Shown here piece after piece: positions 1 through 10,079 of a stretch of DNA of 64,000 nt (positions are counted from its first letter, which is position 1; each line of letters starts with the position of its first letter). Origin of the DNA: Cupriavidus sp. AU9028 (lineage in GTDB: Bacteria; Pseudomonadota; Gammaproteobacteria; Burkholderiales; Burkholderiaceae); contig NZ_JAIMCG010000001.1 in NCBI RefSeq assembly GCF_019795295.1, positions 372,001-436,000 of the forward strand. Direction: 5' to 3'. The position numbers were made by a program, and so were the translations under genes. The notes beneath the pieces are model-generated. The model was given only the letters and a program-made list of their open reading frames with translations, was not told where the DNA came from and ran no database searches.

Positions 1-264
1 CATCGCGGCGAGGTGGCCGCCCCATTCGTTGGCGTCGAGCAGCACTTCGTTGGCGATGACGTCGAGCTTCTGCTGCGTCTCGCCCTGAACGTTGCCGGTG
101 CCGGCCGAGCCGAGCACGCCAGCCAGCGCGCCCTTGCTGACGGAGTTCGAGATGGCCTTGCAGGCGCGGGCCACCACTTCGATCAGCAGCCGCAGTTCGG
201 GCTGGATCGTGTTGTGCTTGCGCTGTTCCTCGACCAGGTAGCGGGTCAGGCTGATGCGGGTCAT
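1..264 (-). CDS. fbp: Class 1 fructose-1,6-bisphosphatase, N-terminal part
   Basis: This is the first 88 codons of a gene that runs off the left edge. The N-terminus ([16 protein letters not shown], then a VARACKAIS segment and a [12 protein letters not shown] stretch) is typical of class 1 FBPases, the cytosolic enzymes that convert fructose-1,6-bisphosphate to fructose-6-phosphate in gluconeogenesis and the Calvin cycle. The segment [22 protein letters not shown] is the family's early conserved region; the metal-binding residues lie beyond the edge. The ATG at 264 follows a strong GGAGGAAACC ribosome site. It lies downstream of pepN on the same strand with a 136-base gap, so it could have its own promoter. 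I am confident of the family but cannot see the catalytic core. Confidence 0.9.
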   Translation of the reverse strand, partial: MTRISLTRYLVEEQRKHNTIQPELRLLIEVVARACKAISNSVSKGALAGVLGSAGTGNVQGETQQKLDVIANEVLLDANEWGGHLAAM

Positions 265-305
265 GGTTTCCTCCTTGAATGGCCGCCATTCTACAGGCGG
301 CCTCT

Positions 306-357
306 CGCCCCCGGCCATGACCGGGGGCGCGGCTGCGTGCGCCACAGCGCGCAGCCG
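306..357 (-). terminator. Two back-to-back GC hairpins between pepN and fbp
   Basis: A perfect 9-bp inverted repeat (CGCCCCCGG at 306-314 with CCGGGGGCG at 321-329) is followed by an 8-bp one (CGGCTGCG at 330-337 with CGCAGCCG at 350-357). Together they could end or attenuate pepN transcripts. Neither has a T tract, so a classical factor-independent terminator is not shown. Confidence 0.3.
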
Positions 358-400
358 TGGTGTCCCGGCCGTGGACGGGCGTGCGCGCTGTGGTGCGCGC

Positions 401-3118
401 TCAGGCGGCCAGTGCCTTGCCGACGATTTCCCGCACGTCGCGCGAGAGCTTGGGCGCTGCGGCGACCCGCTCCAGCGCCGCGCGCATCTTCTGCTGCAGG
501 GCCGGGGTGTACTTCTGCCAGCGATCCAGCGCCCGTGCCAGACGCGCGGCGACCTGCGGGTTGATGGCGTCCAGCGCCAGCACCTGTTCGGCCCAGAACT
601 CGTAGCCCGAGCCGTCGCCCGCATGGAACTGCGCCGGATTGCCCGAGCAGAAGCTGAAGATCAGCGAGCGCGCGCGGTTGGGGTTGCGCAGGTTGAAGGC
701 CGGATGCTGCATCAGCGCGCGCACGGTGTCGATGGTGCGCTTGCCGGGGTGGCCGCCAACGTCGCCGCGCTGCATGCCCTGCAGGGAGAACCATTTGTCG
801 ATCACCAGGGCGTCCCGCTCGAAGCGCTGGTAGAAGTCGGCCAGGGCCGCTTCGCGGCCCGGTGCGAAGCTGTTCACCATGGCGGCCAGCGCGGCGAAGC
901 GGTCGGTCATGTTGTCGGCGTCGCGGTACTGCTCGCCGGCCAGCGCGTACATCGCTTCCGCGCCGGTCTCGACCAGGTAGCCCAGCGCAAGATTGCGCAG
1001 GGCGCGCTTGCCGGACGAGACCGGGTCGGGCTGATACGGCCCCGGGGTCGCGTTGCCCTCGTAGGCGGCGAGCAATTCTGTCTGCAGCGCGCGGGCCAAC
1101 TCCACGCGCATGAACTGGCGGGCGCGGTGGATCGCCGCCGGATCGGCGACTTCCATCCGTTCGGCCAGGTAGGCTTCGGCCGGCAGCATCAGCACCTGCT
1201 CGCGGAAGGCGGGGTTGAGGGTGTCATCGCTCAACACAGAGCGGAAGGCGGCGATCAGCGCGCGGTCCAGTTCGAGATCGCGTCCGGCCTGCACGTCGCC
1301 GATCAGCTTGAGCAGCGCGCGCGTGGCCAGGCGCTGGCCGGCTTCCCAGCGGTTGAACGCATCGCTGTCGTGGGCCAGCAGGAAGGTCAGTTCCTCGTCG
1401 CTGTACTCGGCCTCGACGATGACGGGCGCGGAGAAATTGCGCAGCAGCGAGGGCAGCGGCATCCGCTCGCCCTGGGGCAGGCCGGTGAAGCGGAAAGTCT
1501 GCGTTGCTTCGGTGAAATCGAGCACGCGCGTGGTCGGCAGCGCCGCCGTCGCGGTGTCGGCCTGCCCGTCGAGTTGCAGCGGCAGGTCGTTGCCCTGCGC
1601 ATCGAGCAGGCCGATGGCGAAGGGGATATGGAAGGGCAGCTTGTCCGGCGTGCCGGGGCGATTCTCGATGCCGACCTTGGGGCAGCGTTGGGACAGCGTC
1701 AGCGTGAAGGTCGCGCTGGCGCCATCCCAGCCGGTCTGCACGCTGACCACCGGCGTGCCGGCCTGGCTGTACCAGCGGCCGAACTGGCGCAGGTCGCGCC
1801 CATTGGCATCGGCCATCGCGGCGAGGAAGTCGTCGCAGGTGACGGCCTGCCCGTCATGGCGCTGGAAATACAGGTCCATGCCACGGCGGAAGCCCTCGCG
1901 GCCCAGCAGCGTCTGGTACATGCGCACGACTTCCGCACCCTTCTCGTAGACGGTGACGGTGTAGAAGTTGTTGATCTCTTCGTAGCTGTCGGGCCGCACC
2001 GGATGCGCCATCGGACCGGCGTCCTCGGGGAACTGGACCTGGCGCAGCACGCGCACATCCTCGATGCGCTTGACCGCGCGCGCGGAGCCGTCGTCGGCGC
2101 CGCCCTGGATCATCATGTCGGCGGAGAACTCCTGATCGCGGAAGACGGTCAGTCCTTCCTTCAGGGACAGCTGGAACCAGTCGCGGCAGGTGACGCGGTT
2201 ACCGGTCCAGTTGTGGAAATACTCGTGGCCCACCACCGATTCGATGTTGGCGAAGTCCGCATCGGTCGCGGTCGCGGCATTGGCCAGCACGTACTTCGTA
2301 TTGAAGATGTTCAGGCCCTTGTTCTCCATCGCGCCCATGTTGAAGTCGCCCACGGCGACGATCATGAAGCGGTCCAGATCGAGTTCCAGGCCGAAGCGCT
2401 GTTCGTCCCAGCGGATCGAGCGGATCAGCGAGTCCATCGCGTGCCGCGTCTTGTCCAGGTCCTGCGGTTCGACCCAGACCTGCAGCAGCTTCTCCTTGCC
2501 GGACATCGTGGTGATGCGTTCCTCGATGCGTTCGAGCTTGCCGGCGACAAGGGCGAACAGGTACGAGGGCTTGGGGAACGGATCTTCCCACACGGCCTCG
2601 TGCCGGCCGCCGTCCAGTTCGCGCTCGGACAGCAGGTTGCCGTTGGACAGCAGCACCGGCCAGGCGGCACGATCCGCGCGCAGCGTCACGCGGTACGTCG
2701 CCATCACGTCGGGCCGGTCCAGGAAGAAGGTGATGCGGCGAAAGCCTTCGGCCTCGCACTGGGTGAAGAAATTGCCGTTGGAGACGTACAGGCCGGACAG
2801 CGTGGTGTTGGCCTCGGGCTGGCAGGCGCTGACGATCTCGAGCGTGCCTTGCGCAGGCAGGCCGCGCACGGTGAGGGTGCCTTCCGCAAGATCATGGTCA
2901 TCGAGCGGCTGGCCGTCCAGGCGCACGCCAAGCAATTCGATGTCCTCGCCGGCGAGCACCAGCGGCGCGTCGGGCTGCTGGCGGGTGAAGCGCAACTGGC
3001 TGGTCACGACGGTGCGGGCGGGATCGAGCTCCAGCAGCAGTTCGACGTGTTCGATGGCGAAGGCGGGGGGAGTATAGTCCTTGCGATAGACGGTGACGGG
3101 GGTGTCGGTACGAGCCAT
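401..3118 (-). CDS. pepN: Aminopeptidase N (M1 family zinc metallopeptidase)
   Basis: This 905-residue cytosolic aminopeptidase removes N-terminal residues from peptides during protein turnover. The M1 signatures are visible: the GAMEN exopeptidase motif at residues 262-266 and the zinc site HEYFH at 298-302, followed by NWTGNRVTC. Its length fits the gammaproteobacterial-type PepN (about 870-900 residues) with its C-terminal helical domain. I chose the ATG at 3118 because an AGGA sequence precedes it and the family's N-terminus begins shortly after it. The open frame continues upstream to 3544, but that extension looks non-coding and would overlap the promoter of the divergent lipoprotein gene. 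Stop at 401, then a 136-base gap to fbp. Nothing looks damaged. Confidence 0.96.
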   Translation of the reverse strand: MARTDTPVTVYRKDYTPPAFAIEHVELLLELDPARTVVTSQLRFTRQQPDAPLVLAGEDIELLGVRLDGQPLDDHDLAEGTLTVRGLPAQGTLEIVSACQPEANTTLSGLYVSNGNFFTQCEAEGFRRITFFLDRPDVMATYRVTLRADRAAWPVLLSNGNLLSERELDGGRHEAVWEDPFPKPSYLFALVAGKLERIEERITTMSGKEKLLQVWVEPQDLDKTRHAMDSLIRSIRWDEQRFGLELDLDRFMIVAVGDFNMGAMENKGLNIFNTKYVLANAATATDADFANIESVVGHEYFHNWTGNRVTCRDWFQLSLKEGLTVFRDQEFSADMMIQGGADDGSARAVKRIEDVRVLRQVQFPEDAGPMAHPVRPDSYEEINNFYTVTVYEKGAEVVRMYQTLLGREGFRRGMDLYFQRHDGQAVTCDDFLAAMADANGRDLRQFGRWYSQAGTPVVSVQTGWDGASATFTLTLSQRCPKVGIENRPGTPDKLPFHIPFAIGLLDAQGNDLPLQLDGQADTATAALPTTRVLDFTEATQTFRFTGLPQGERMPLPSLLRNFSAPVIVEAEYSDEELTFLLAHDSDAFNRWEAGQRLATRALLKLIGDVQAGRDLELDRALIAAFRSVLSDDTLNPAFREQVLMLPAEAYLAERMEVADPAAIHRARQFMRVELARALQTELLAAYEGNATPGPYQPDPVSSGKRALRNLALGYLVETGAEAMYALAGEQYRDADNMTDRFAALAAMVNSFAPGREAALADFYQRFERDALVIDKWFSLQGMQRGDVGGHPGKRTIDTVRALMQHPAFNLRNPNRARSLIFSFCSGNPAQFHAGDGSGYEFWAEQVLALDAINPQVAARLARALDRWQKYTPALQQKMRAALERVAAAPKLSRDVREIVGKALAA

Positions 3119-3302
3119 GTGTCCTGTCCTGAAAGGGCGCAGCGAGCGCGCGGAAGCAATGGGGTACGGCAGCATTGCCGCCATGCGGCAGTGCGATGTC
3201 GAGCAACCATTGTAGCCAAGCGGGGCGAAGGCGCAGGCAAGGGAATTTCGCGGCACGCCGGCGGTCTGAGCCGCAGGGAAGCAGAACAGAAGGAAGACCA
3301 TC

Positions 3303-4055
3303 ATGTGGCAATGGGGAAAGGCAGGGGCGCGCATCGTGGGATGGCTGGGCAGGCGCTGGCAGGCCCAGGATTCCGACCGGGCGCAAGCGGCGCTCGGCAA
3401 GCCGCCGCGACGCGACCGTCCCGCGACGGGCAGCCTGATGGCGGCACTGCTGGGCGTGCTGCTGCTGTCCGGCTGCGCCAGCACCATCACCACCGACGTG
3501 ACCGCCTTCCGCGATCCGGGCTGGCGGAACGACCCGCCCCGCACCTACGCCTTCGATCCTTCCGCACAGCAGCAGGGCCAGCTGGACCGGCAGACCTATG
3601 AGAACTGGGTAGCCGATGCCCTTGCACAGCACGGCTTCTCCCAGGTGCCCCGGCAGCAGGCCCGCTATCTGGTGACGCTGGACTACGACAGCGATGCGCG
3701 GCTGATGCGCGTGCAGGAGACCTACTATCCCGATCCGTGGTTTCCGGGGCCGTACTGGGGGCCCTATTGGGGACCCTACTGGGGCCGCTACGGCTATGGT
3801 CCGTGGGGCCCGGCCTACTGGCCACCGCAGACCGTGGTGCGCGACGTACCGGCGACCCTGTCGAGCCTGAAGATCTATCTGCGGGAGGCGAAGGGCGACA
3901 AGCGGGTGTATCAGGTCACGGCGCAGAACCTGAGCGAGGGCGCTTCGCTGCCGGGTGTGATGCCGTATCTGGTGCGCGGTGCCTTCACCGAATTTCCGAT
4001 GGAGAGCGGGCGTCCACGCCGGATCACGCTGGACGTCGAGAAACCGGCGAAATAG
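3303..4055 (+). CDS. DUF4136 outer-membrane-type lipoprotein
   Basis: A 250-residue protein with a hydrophobic segment ending in a lipobox (LLLSGC, Cys at about residue 58), so the mature form is probably lipid-anchored in the envelope. The 57 residues before the Cys are long for a signal peptide. An internal ATG at 3438, giving a normal 12-residue hydrophobic leader, is an alternative start, but the ATG at 3303 has the better ribosome site (AGAAGGAAGA). The mature part matches the DUF4136 pattern: TDVTAFRDPGW near the start and a C-terminal FTEFPMESGRPRRITLDVE. The middle carries three GPYW units followed by more aromatic/glycine sequence. Function is unknown. It is divergent from pepN and lies upstream of maeB. 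Confidence 0.8.
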   Translation: MWQWGKAGARIVGWLGRRWQAQDSDRAQAALGKPPRRDRPATGSLMAALLGVLLLSGCASTITTDVTAFRDPGWRNDPPRTYAFDPSAQQQGQLDRQTYENWVADALAQHGFSQVPRQQARYLVTLDYDSDARLMRVQETYYPDPWFPGPYWGPYWGPYWGRYGYGPWGPAYWPPQTVVRDVPATLSSLKIYLREAKGDKRVYQVTAQNLSEGASLPGVMPYLVRGAFTEFPMESGRPRRITLDVEKPAK

Positions 4056-4191
4056 CGGCCGGTTCCGGCCCTTGCGGTGCCCGCGCGCAATTTGTGTGCG
4101 TGCGGACGCCGTGCAGGCCGGTGCGCGCGCAATGACTGGGCTAGAATAGCTGCTCGAATTTTCTTACCGAGCCCTGTGCGGATGGCGCCCG

Positions 4192-6585
4192 ATGTCGACG
4201 CCGATGACACGCGGGCCTTCTTTCCGGACGAGCCAGATGAGCAGCAATAACAGCGGTGATGCACCGCAACAAGTGGGTCTTGGCGATACCCCCCTGCATA
4301 CGCCCAACAGTCCCGAAGCGCAGCTAAGGCTCGCCGCGCTCGAGTACCACCGCAGCCCGACCAAGGGCAAGATCCAGGTCACCGCGACCAAGGCGCTGTC
4401 GAACCAGCGCGACCTGTCGCTGGCCTATTCGCCCGGCGTCGCGTACGCCTGCGAGGAGATCGCGAAGGATCCGGCCACGGCTGCGGAATACACCTCGCGC
4501 GGCAACCTCGTTGCCGTGATCACCAACGGCACGGCGGTGCTGGGCCTGGGCGATATCGGCCCGCTGGCCGGCAAGCCGGTGATGGAAGGCAAGGGCTGCC
4601 TCTTCAAGAAATTCGCCGGCATCGACGTGTTCGACATCGAGCTGGACGCGCGCGACCCGGACAAGATCGTCGAGATCGTGGCGGCGCTCGAACCCACGCT
4701 GGGCGGCGTCAACCTCGAGGACATCAAGGCGCCCGAGTGCTTCTACATCGAGAAGAAGCTGCGCGAGCGCATGAACATCCCGGTCTTCCACGACGACCAG
4801 CACGGCACCGCGATCATCTCGGCGGCGGCGCTGCTCAACGGTCTGAAGGTGGTGGGCAAGGACATCGCCAACGTCAAGCTGGCAGTGTCGGGCGCGGGCG
4901 CGGCGGCGATCGCCTGCCTGGACACCATGGTGAGCCTGGGCGTGCGGCGCGAGAACATCTATGTGGTCGATTCGAAGGGTGTGATCTTCAGCGGCCGCGA
5001 TGCCAACATGGAGGCCAACAAGGCCCGCTATGCACAGGACACCTCGGCGCGCACGCTGGCGGACATCGTCAACGGGGCCGACGTCTTCCTGGGCTGCTCG
5101 ACCTCCGGCGTGCTGACCGCCGACATGGTCAAGACCATGGCCGACAAGCCGATCATCCTCGCGCTGGCCAACCCCGAGCCGGAAATCCGCCCGGAAGTGG
5201 CCAAGGCCGCGCGTCCGGACTGCATCATCGCCACGGGCCGTTCGGACTATCCGAACCAGGTCAATAACGTGCTGTGCTTCCCCTACATCTTCCGCGGCGC
5301 GCTCGATTGCGGCGCGACCAAGATCACGGAAGAAATGAAGCTGGCCTGCGTGAAGGCGATCGCCGAGCTGGCCGAAGCCGAGACCAATGACGCGGTGGCG
5401 GCCGCCTATGCCGGCAAGGAGCTGAAGTTCGGCCCCGACTACATCATCCCGACGCCGTTCGACCAGCGCCTGATCGAGAAGATCGCGCCGGCGGTGGCCA
5501 AGGCGGCCGAGGAATCGGGCGTCGCCACGCGGCCGATCAAGGACCTGGAAGCGTACCGCCAGCAGCTGACGCAGTACGTCTATCACACTGGCCTCATCAT
5601 GAAGCCGGTGTTCTCGGCGGCAAAGGCCGCGCCCAAGCGCGTTGCCTACGCGGAAGGCGAGGAGGAGCGCGTGCTGCGCGCGGTGCAGACGGTGGTCGAC
5701 GAAGGCATGGCGCGCCCGATCCTGATCGGCCGTCCGCACGTCATCCAGATGCGCATCGAGAAGGCCGGCCTGCGCCTGCGCCCGGGCGTCGATTTCGAGC
5801 TGGTCAATCCGGAAGACGATCCGCGCTATCGTGCCTATCACGAGGCCTACCACACGCTGCGCGGCCGCGACGGCGTGACGCCTGACATGGCCAAGGTGGC
5901 GCTGCGCCGCTCCAATACGCTGATCGGCACCATGCTGATGCATATGGGCGACGCCGATGCGTTGCTGTGCGGCACGGTGGGCCGCTTCGAGGCGCATCTG
6001 GAGCACGTGCGCGACGTGATCGGCCTGAAGTCCGGCGCCAAGGTGCTGGCGGCAATGAACGCGTTGATGCTGGAAAAGTACACGCTGTTCATCACCGATA
6101 CCTTCGTCAACGAGGACCCGTCGGCGGAAGAGCTGGCCGCCATCACGCAGCTGGCCACGGAGGAAATCCGCCGGTTCGGGCTGACGCCGAAGGTGGCACT
6201 GCTGTCGCATTCGATGTTCGGTTCGTCGAACCGCGCTTCCGCGCGCAAGATGCGTGCGGCGCAGCAGATCCTGGCCGAGGTCGCGCCGGAGCTGGAAGTC
6301 GAAGGCGAGATGCAGGGCGATGCCGCGCTGGTCGAAGACGTGCGCCGGCACTTCCTGCCGTCCACCAAGCTGGCCGGCTCCGCCAACCTGCTGGTGATGC
6401 CGACGCTGGACGCGGCCAATATCGCCTTCAATCTGCTGAAGATCACCGGCGGACAGGGCGTGACGGTCGGTCCGATCCTGCTCGGCGCGGCCAAGCCGGT
6501 TCATATCCTGAACCCGCAGGCCACCACGCGCCGGATCATCAATATGACCGCCGTGGCGGTTGCCGAGGCGGGCGCGCTGCGCTAA
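4192..6585 (+). CDS. maeB: NADP-dependent malic enzyme with phosphotransacetylase-like C-terminal domain
   Basis: A 797-residue two-domain malic enzyme that decarboxylates malate to pyruvate and supplies NADPH and C3 units. Residues about 40-450 hold the malic enzyme and NAD-binding domains ([24 protein letters not shown]; a [13 protein letters not shown] Rossmann turn). Residues about 460-797 resemble phosphate acetyltransferase ([27 protein letters not shown]), a domain usually regulatory rather than catalytic in these fusions. Two ATGs fit: 4192, used here, and 4237 (MSSNNSG), each with only a weak ribosome site. A TAGAAT hexamer at 4142-4147 could be a -10 element. A clear terminator follows at 6609. 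The protein looks intact. Confidence 0.94.
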   Translation: MSTPMTRGPSFRTSQMSSNNSGDAPQQVGLGDTPLHTPNSPEAQLRLAALEYHRSPTKGKIQVTATKALSNQRDLSLAYSPGVAYACEEIAKDPATAAEYTSRGNLVAVITNGTAVLGLGDIGPLAGKPVMEGKGCLFKKFAGIDVFDIELDARDPDKIVEIVAALEPTLGGVNLEDIKAPECFYIEKKLRERMNIPVFHDDQHGTAIISAAALLNGLKVVGKDIANVKLAVSGAGAAAIACLDTMVSLGVRRENIYVVDSKGVIFSGRDANMEANKARYAQDTSARTLADIVNGADVFLGCSTSGVLTADMVKTMADKPIILALANPEPEIRPEVAKAARPDCIIATGRSDYPNQVNNVLCFPYIFRGALDCGATKITEEMKLACVKAIAELAEAETNDAVAAAYAGKELKFGPDYIIPTPFDQRLIEKIAPAVAKAAEESGVATRPIKDLEAYRQQLTQYVYHTGLIMKPVFSAAKAAPKRVAYAEGEEERVLRAVQTVVDEGMARPILIGRPHVIQMRIEKAGLRLRPGVDFELVNPEDDPRYRAYHEAYHTLRGRDGVTPDMAKVALRRSNTLIGTMLMHMGDADALLCGTVGRFEAHLEHVRDVIGLKSGAKVLAAMNALMLEKYTLFITDTFVNEDPSAEELAAITQLATEEIRRFGLTPKVALLSHSMFGSSNRASARKMRAAQQILAEVAPELEVEGEMQGDAALVEDVRRHFLPSTKLAGSANLLVMPTLDAANIAFNLLKITGGQGVTVGPILLGAAKPVHILNPQATTRRIINMTAVAVAEAGALR

Positions 6586-6608
6586 CGCGCGGTTCCCTGA
6601 AAAAGCAG

Positions 6609-6633
6609 AAAGCCGGGCAATGCCCGGCTTTTT
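6609..6633 (+). terminator. Factor-independent terminator of maeB
   Basis: AAAGCCGGGC (6609-6618), loop AAT, then GCCCGGCTTT (6622-6631) followed by more T residues. This is a perfect 10-bp stem with a T tract, placed 23 bases after the maeB stop. Confidence 0.92.
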
Positions 6634-6691
6634 GTTTGCGGCCTGGCGTGCTTCCTGCACGCGCCGGACTGGCCGGCTTCAACGTCGCGCG

Positions 6692-6937
6692 CTACTGCAG
6701 CACATTGAAGTGCTGGCGCATGTCGACGATGATCGAACGTGCGGCGCGCAGCTGGGACGACACGGCTTCGCTGGCCGAACAGGGGAAGTCGACCTCCGCA
6801 CTCCAGTTGCAACCGGTGTGGTCAGGCCGATGCACGCGCATGGCGTGCAATTCGCATTCGCCGCATTCGGGGTCGTTGTTGAGACACTGGTTCAGAATCG
6901 CCATCAACTCCGACTGGGTCTTCGCGTATCGCCGCAT
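6692..6937 (-). CDS. Small conserved-looking protein with four cysteines
   Basis: An 81-residue protein that I do not recognise. It is accepted as a gene because a very good ribosome site (GAGGTGATCC) sits directly before the ATG and composition is coding-like. Visible features are a cysteine group (C18, C25, C28, in the form CLNNDPECGECELHAMRVH), a later CNW at about residue 43 and an FPCSASEAV segment. A C-x2-C plus nearby Cys/His could bind a metal, but no known zinc motif is complete. No membrane segment or signal peptide is visible. It stands alone between the maeB terminator and the porin gene, transcribed leftward, with no operon partner. Confidence 0.65.
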   Translation of the reverse strand: MRRYAKTQSELMAILNQCLNNDPECGECELHAMRVHRPDHTGCNWSAEVDFPCSASEAVSSQLRAARSIIVDMRQHFNVLQ

Positions 6938-7137
6938 GGATCACCTCGCCCTCGTCATGTCGTTGTCCGAGCGTTCAATGTATGCATTCATTTGCCGATG
7001 CGCCAATTGAAACGGACTAACGGAACGAAGGGGACGATGCCGGTGCGGCGCTTTGTCTCACCTGCCGGGGCATTGCGCCGCAGCAAGGCCAGAGGCGCCG
7101 GGAAGGAGCGAGGTCCGCCCCGGCGCGGGTTGCAGCG

Positions 7138-8196
7138 TCAGAACTTGTGGCGCACGCCGACACCGAACGAATCGCCGTGCTCGAGGCCCGTGATCTTGTC
7201 GTAGAAGTAGGCGGCGTAGACGTCGGTCCGCTTGGACAGGTTGTAGTCGTAGGCCACCGCAACGGTGTTGCGCTTGAAGTCGCCGATGTCGTTCTCGGTC
7301 TTCACGTAGCCGTAGGAGGCGAGGAAGCTGCCGGCACCGAACGGTACGGAGGCGCCGATCTGGCCGCTGGTGTGCTTGATGTCGCCGGTGGTCGAGGCAG
7401 CGAGTGCATCGGTCTTGATGTACTGGCCCTGCGCGAACAGCTTGACCACCTTGAAGTCGTACGACAGGCCGCCCAGCACGGCGTTCTGCTTGTCCAGGCC
7501 GAGCGTGGTCAGGTCGCCCGGCGTGTTGCTGAACTTGACCTGCTGGAAGGCGACGGTGGCGCCGAACGGACCGTTGAAGTAGGTCAGGTTGCCGCCCCAC
7601 TTGTTGCGGCCGGTCTCGCCAGCCTGCTCGCCGAACGAGTAGATCAGGTTGCCGGTCAGGCCGCCGAAGTTCGGCGTCGAGTAGACCAGCGAGTTGCTCC
7701 AGCCCGAATCGCCGATGATGCCCGGATCGAACACCGCGCCGCTGGTGGCGGTGAAGTAGGTGTGGAAGATCGCCGGCGAGAACACGTACGAGTCGACCAG
7801 CGGGTTGAACAGGATGGTCGAGACGAAGTACGGGGTGGTGTTGCGGCCCAGCTTGATGGTGCCCAGGCGCTCGCTCTGCAGGCCGACGTAGGCATTGCGG
7901 CTGAACATGGCGTCGCCATCGAAGCGGCCCGAGCGGCCGTTGTCGGTCCGATAGAAGCCGTTCAGGTCGAAGATGCCCTTCAGTCCGCGGCCCAGGTCTT
8001 CGGTGCCCTTGATGCCCCAGTACGATGTCTGCATGCCGCCGGAGTTGGCGACCCAGGCGCGCTCGCCGGAGCCGGCATCCTTGACGGCGCCGACGAACAT
8101 GTCGACCTGGCCGTACAGGGTGACGCTCGACTGCGCCATTGCGGCGCCGCTGATCAGCGCGGTGGCGCAGGCCGCCAGCTTCAACTGCTTGTGCAT
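7138..8196 (-). CDS. Gram-negative general porin (betaproteobacterial OmpC-like)
   Basis: A 352-residue outer-membrane trimeric porin precursor. It has a clear signal peptide (MHKQLKLAACATALISGAAMAQS), after which the mature protein begins SSVTLYGQVDMFVG, the standard opening of Burkholderiales porins. The last residues VGVRHKF end in the obligatory phenylalanine for outer-membrane insertion. The ATG at 8196 is preceded by GGAGG with a slightly long spacing; an upstream open frame is not needed. It lies downstream of uraD on the same strand after a 309-base gap. It might help substrates of the purine block enter the cell, but porins of this type are common and the link is only positional. Confidence 0.95.
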   Translation of the reverse strand: MHKQLKLAACATALISGAAMAQSSVTLYGQVDMFVGAVKDAGSGERAWVANSGGMQTSYWGIKGTEDLGRGLKGIFDLNGFYRTDNGRSGRFDGDAMFSRNAYVGLQSERLGTIKLGRNTTPYFVSTILFNPLVDSYVFSPAIFHTYFTATSGAVFDPGIIGDSGWSNSLVYSTPNFGGLTGNLIYSFGEQAGETGRNKWGGNLTYFNGPFGATVAFQQVKFSNTPGDLTTLGLDKQNAVLGGLSYDFKVVKLFAQGQYIKTDALAASTTGDIKHTSGQIGASVPFGAGSFLASYGYVKTENDIGDFKRNTVAVAYDYNLSKRTDVYAAYFYDKITGLEHGDSFGVGVRHKF

Positions 8197-8505
8197 GAAA
8201 AAACCTCCGTGGTATTGCGTTGTGGATTCGTTATGCCGGCCCCTTGGTGGCTCCGGGGCTCTCGGTTCTTGCCTTGCTGGTTCTGCCTGCACGGGATCGT
8301 CCGGTCGCCTGCGCGTGCGGCAGCAGCCGCGAGTGACCCGTCGCGGGGCCGCGGGAACGCTCGGGCGCAGAACAGGGCGGGGACATTGCCTTGCAAGGGC
8401 AGGGCGCGGCAGGGCGCCTTGCCGGGCGGTTTCGCCAGCAGGCCGCAGGGCAAGGCGGCTGCGGGAAGTGCTGCCTCGTTGCTCCAGCGGCGGTCGAATT
8501 TTTGC
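8197..8505. other. Gene-free gap between uraD and the porin gene
   Basis: 309 bases with no convincing gene on either strand. It must hold the porin promoter, but I could not settle on -35/-10 hexamers. The stretch 8381-8460 is rich in GCCTTGC/GGGCAAGG pieces that can fold in several ways. Confidence 0.5.
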
Positions 8506-9018
8506 TCAGCCGGATACTAAGTCGTGCAGCCGGAATTGCGCAATCCGATGCACCTGGCTGATGCTTGTTTGCAACTCCTCGGCGGGGGAATTGTCGATGC
8601 GCCTTGCAAACTCGGCGAGGATGCCGGCCCGGTCGTAGCCGCGAACCGCCAGGATGAAGGGGAAGCCGAACTTGTCCAGATAGCGGCGGTTGAGCTGCTG
8701 CAGCCGGTCGAACTCCTCCTGCGAGCACTGGTCCAGGCCCGCGCCCTGCTGCTCGCGGGTCGATTCGGCCGTCAACTCGCCGCGCACCGCCGCCTTGCCG
8801 GCCAGCTCGGGGTGGGCACGCAGCAATGCCAGGCGGGCCGCCTCGTCGGCCTCGTCCACCGCCACGCGCATCGCCGCGCTCAGTGCGCCAAGATCGGCGA
8901 AGGGACGCTGCGCGGCCGCCTGCTCGGCGACCCACGGCGAGTGTTCGTAGATGCCGCCCAGCACCCGGACAAATTCGGCGGCGGGCATGGCGTTCAGTTC
9001 GGTCAGTCGGTAGGGCAT
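8506..9018 (-). CDS. uraD: 2-oxo-4-hydroxy-4-carboxy-5-ureidoimidazoline (OHCU) decarboxylase
   Basis: A 170-residue enzyme that performs the last step from urate to S-allantoin, decarboxylating OHCU. Family marks are HPELAGK at residues 69-75 (His69 is the expected catalytic His), FGFPFI near 117-122 and the C-terminal HRIAQFRLHDL. Length matches stand-alone OHCU decarboxylases. The ATG at 9018 directly follows the puuE stop (44-base gap), so the two are probably co-transcribed with the NCS2 permease upstream. The preceding and following steps are encoded by uraH and puuE in the same block. No anomaly seen. Confidence 0.95.
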   Translation of the reverse strand: MPYRLTELNAMPAAEFVRVLGGIYEHSPWVAEQAAAQRPFADLGALSAAMRVAVDEADEAARLALLRAHPELAGKAAVRGELTAESTREQQGAGLDQCSQEEFDRLQQLNRRYLDKFGFPFILAVRGYDRAGILAEFARRIDNSPAEELQTSISQVHRIAQFRLHDLVSG

Positions 9019-9062
9019 CGGCTCAGTCGGTGGAGGGAAGAACAGGTGCGGTGGCTTGGGCG

Positions 9063-10019
9063 TCAGGCGGCGGTGCCCGACGGGCCGGCATACGGATGGG
9101 TTTGCACCCAGTGGCGCGCGATGTCGACGCGGCGGCAGATCCAGACCTTGTCGTGCGACTGCACATGATCGAGGAACCGCTGCAGCGCGCGGAAGCGCCC
9201 GGGCCGGCCCAGCAGCCGGCAGTGCATGCCCACCGACAGCATCTTGGGCCGGTCCAGCCCCTGCGGATCGCCCTCGGCATACAGCACGTCGAAGGCGTCC
9301 TTGAGGTAGGAGAAGAACTGGTCGCCGCTGTTGAAACCCTGCGGGGTGGCGAAGCGCATGTCGTTCGAGTCCAGCGTGTAGGGCACCACCAGGTGCGGCT
9401 TCATTTCTCCATTGCCGGTGCGGACCTCGGTCCAGAACGGCAGGTCGTCGCCGTAGTAGTCGGAGTCGTACAGGAAGCCGCCGTGCTCGACCACCAGCCG
9501 CCGCGTGTTCGGGCTGTCGCGGCCGGTGTACCAGCCCAGCGGCTGCTCGCCGGTCAGCTCGCGGATGATCTGCAGCGCGGTGCGCATATGCTCGCGCTCG
9601 GTGGCCTCGTCCAGGTTCTGGTAGTGGATCCAGCGCCAGCCATGGCAGGCGATCTCGTGGCCCAGTTCGACGAAGGCGCGCGTCAGTTCCGGATGCCGTT
9701 GCAGCGCCATCGACACGCCGAAGATCGTCAGCGGCAACTGGCGCCGCTCGAACTCCCGCAGGATGCGCCAGACGCCGGCACGCGAGCCGTACTCGTAGAT
9801 GCTCTCCATGCTCATGTGCCGGTCCGGGTAGGCCGCGGCGCCGACGATCTCGGACAGGAACTGCTCGGAAGCCGCATCGCCGTGCAGCACGCAGTTCTCG
9901 CCTCCCTCTTCGTAGTTGAGCACGAACTGCAGCGCGATGCGGGCGCCATTGGGCCAGCGGGCGTGCGGCGGCTCCTTGCCGTAACCGATCAGATCGCGTG
10001 GATAGTCGTTGTGAGTCAT
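9063..10019 (-). CDS. puuE: Allantoinase of the polysaccharide-deacetylase fold
   Basis: A 318-residue protein with NodB-like deacetylase features, related to the cofactor-independent allantoinase PuuE rather than the amidohydrolase AllB. It would hydrolyse allantoin to allantoate. The N-terminus YPRDLIGYGKEPPHARWPNGARIALQ is typical of PuuE, and HEIACHGW (121-128) is the family's histidine motif, followed by YTGRDSPNTRRLV and YDSDYYGDDLPFW. It lies between uraD and the NCS2 permease on the same strand (60 bases after the permease stop). No allantoicase or ureidoglycolate lyase is found in this window, so the later steps must be encoded elsewhere. Confidence 0.94.
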   Translation of the reverse strand: MTHNDYPRDLIGYGKEPPHARWPNGARIALQFVLNYEEGGENCVLHGDAASEQFLSEIVGAAAYPDRHMSMESIYEYGSRAGVWRILREFERRQLPLTIFGVSMALQRHPELTRAFVELGHEIACHGWRWIHYQNLDEATEREHMRTALQIIRELTGEQPLGWYTGRDSPNTRRLVVEHGGFLYDSDYYGDDLPFWTEVRTGNGEMKPHLVVPYTLDSNDMRFATPQGFNSGDQFFSYLKDAFDVLYAEGDPQGLDRPKMLSVGMHCRLLGRPGRFRALQRFLDHVQSHDKVWICRRVDIARHWVQTHPYAGPSGTAA

Positions 10020-10079
10020 CGGGCTCGCTCGTGTCAGGGTGGGAGGGAAGGTCCGCGCGGTGGGCTGCGGTACCTGGCG

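Noticed and set aside
254-3601. An 1115-codon open frame on the plus strand
   Set aside because: It is the mirror of pepN (HEXXH and GAMEN on the minus strand); it has no recognisable protein and starts inside the fbp ribosome site region.
3735-3830. Tandem GPYW units in the DUF4136 protein as a DNA repeat
   Set aside because: Only three short copies with codon variation; a local protein repeat, not a mobile or regulatory DNA repeat.
4324-6660. A 778-codon open frame opposite maeB
   Set aside because: Antisense shadow caused by high GC at third positions; its sequence is His/Arg/Gln-rich with no family features.
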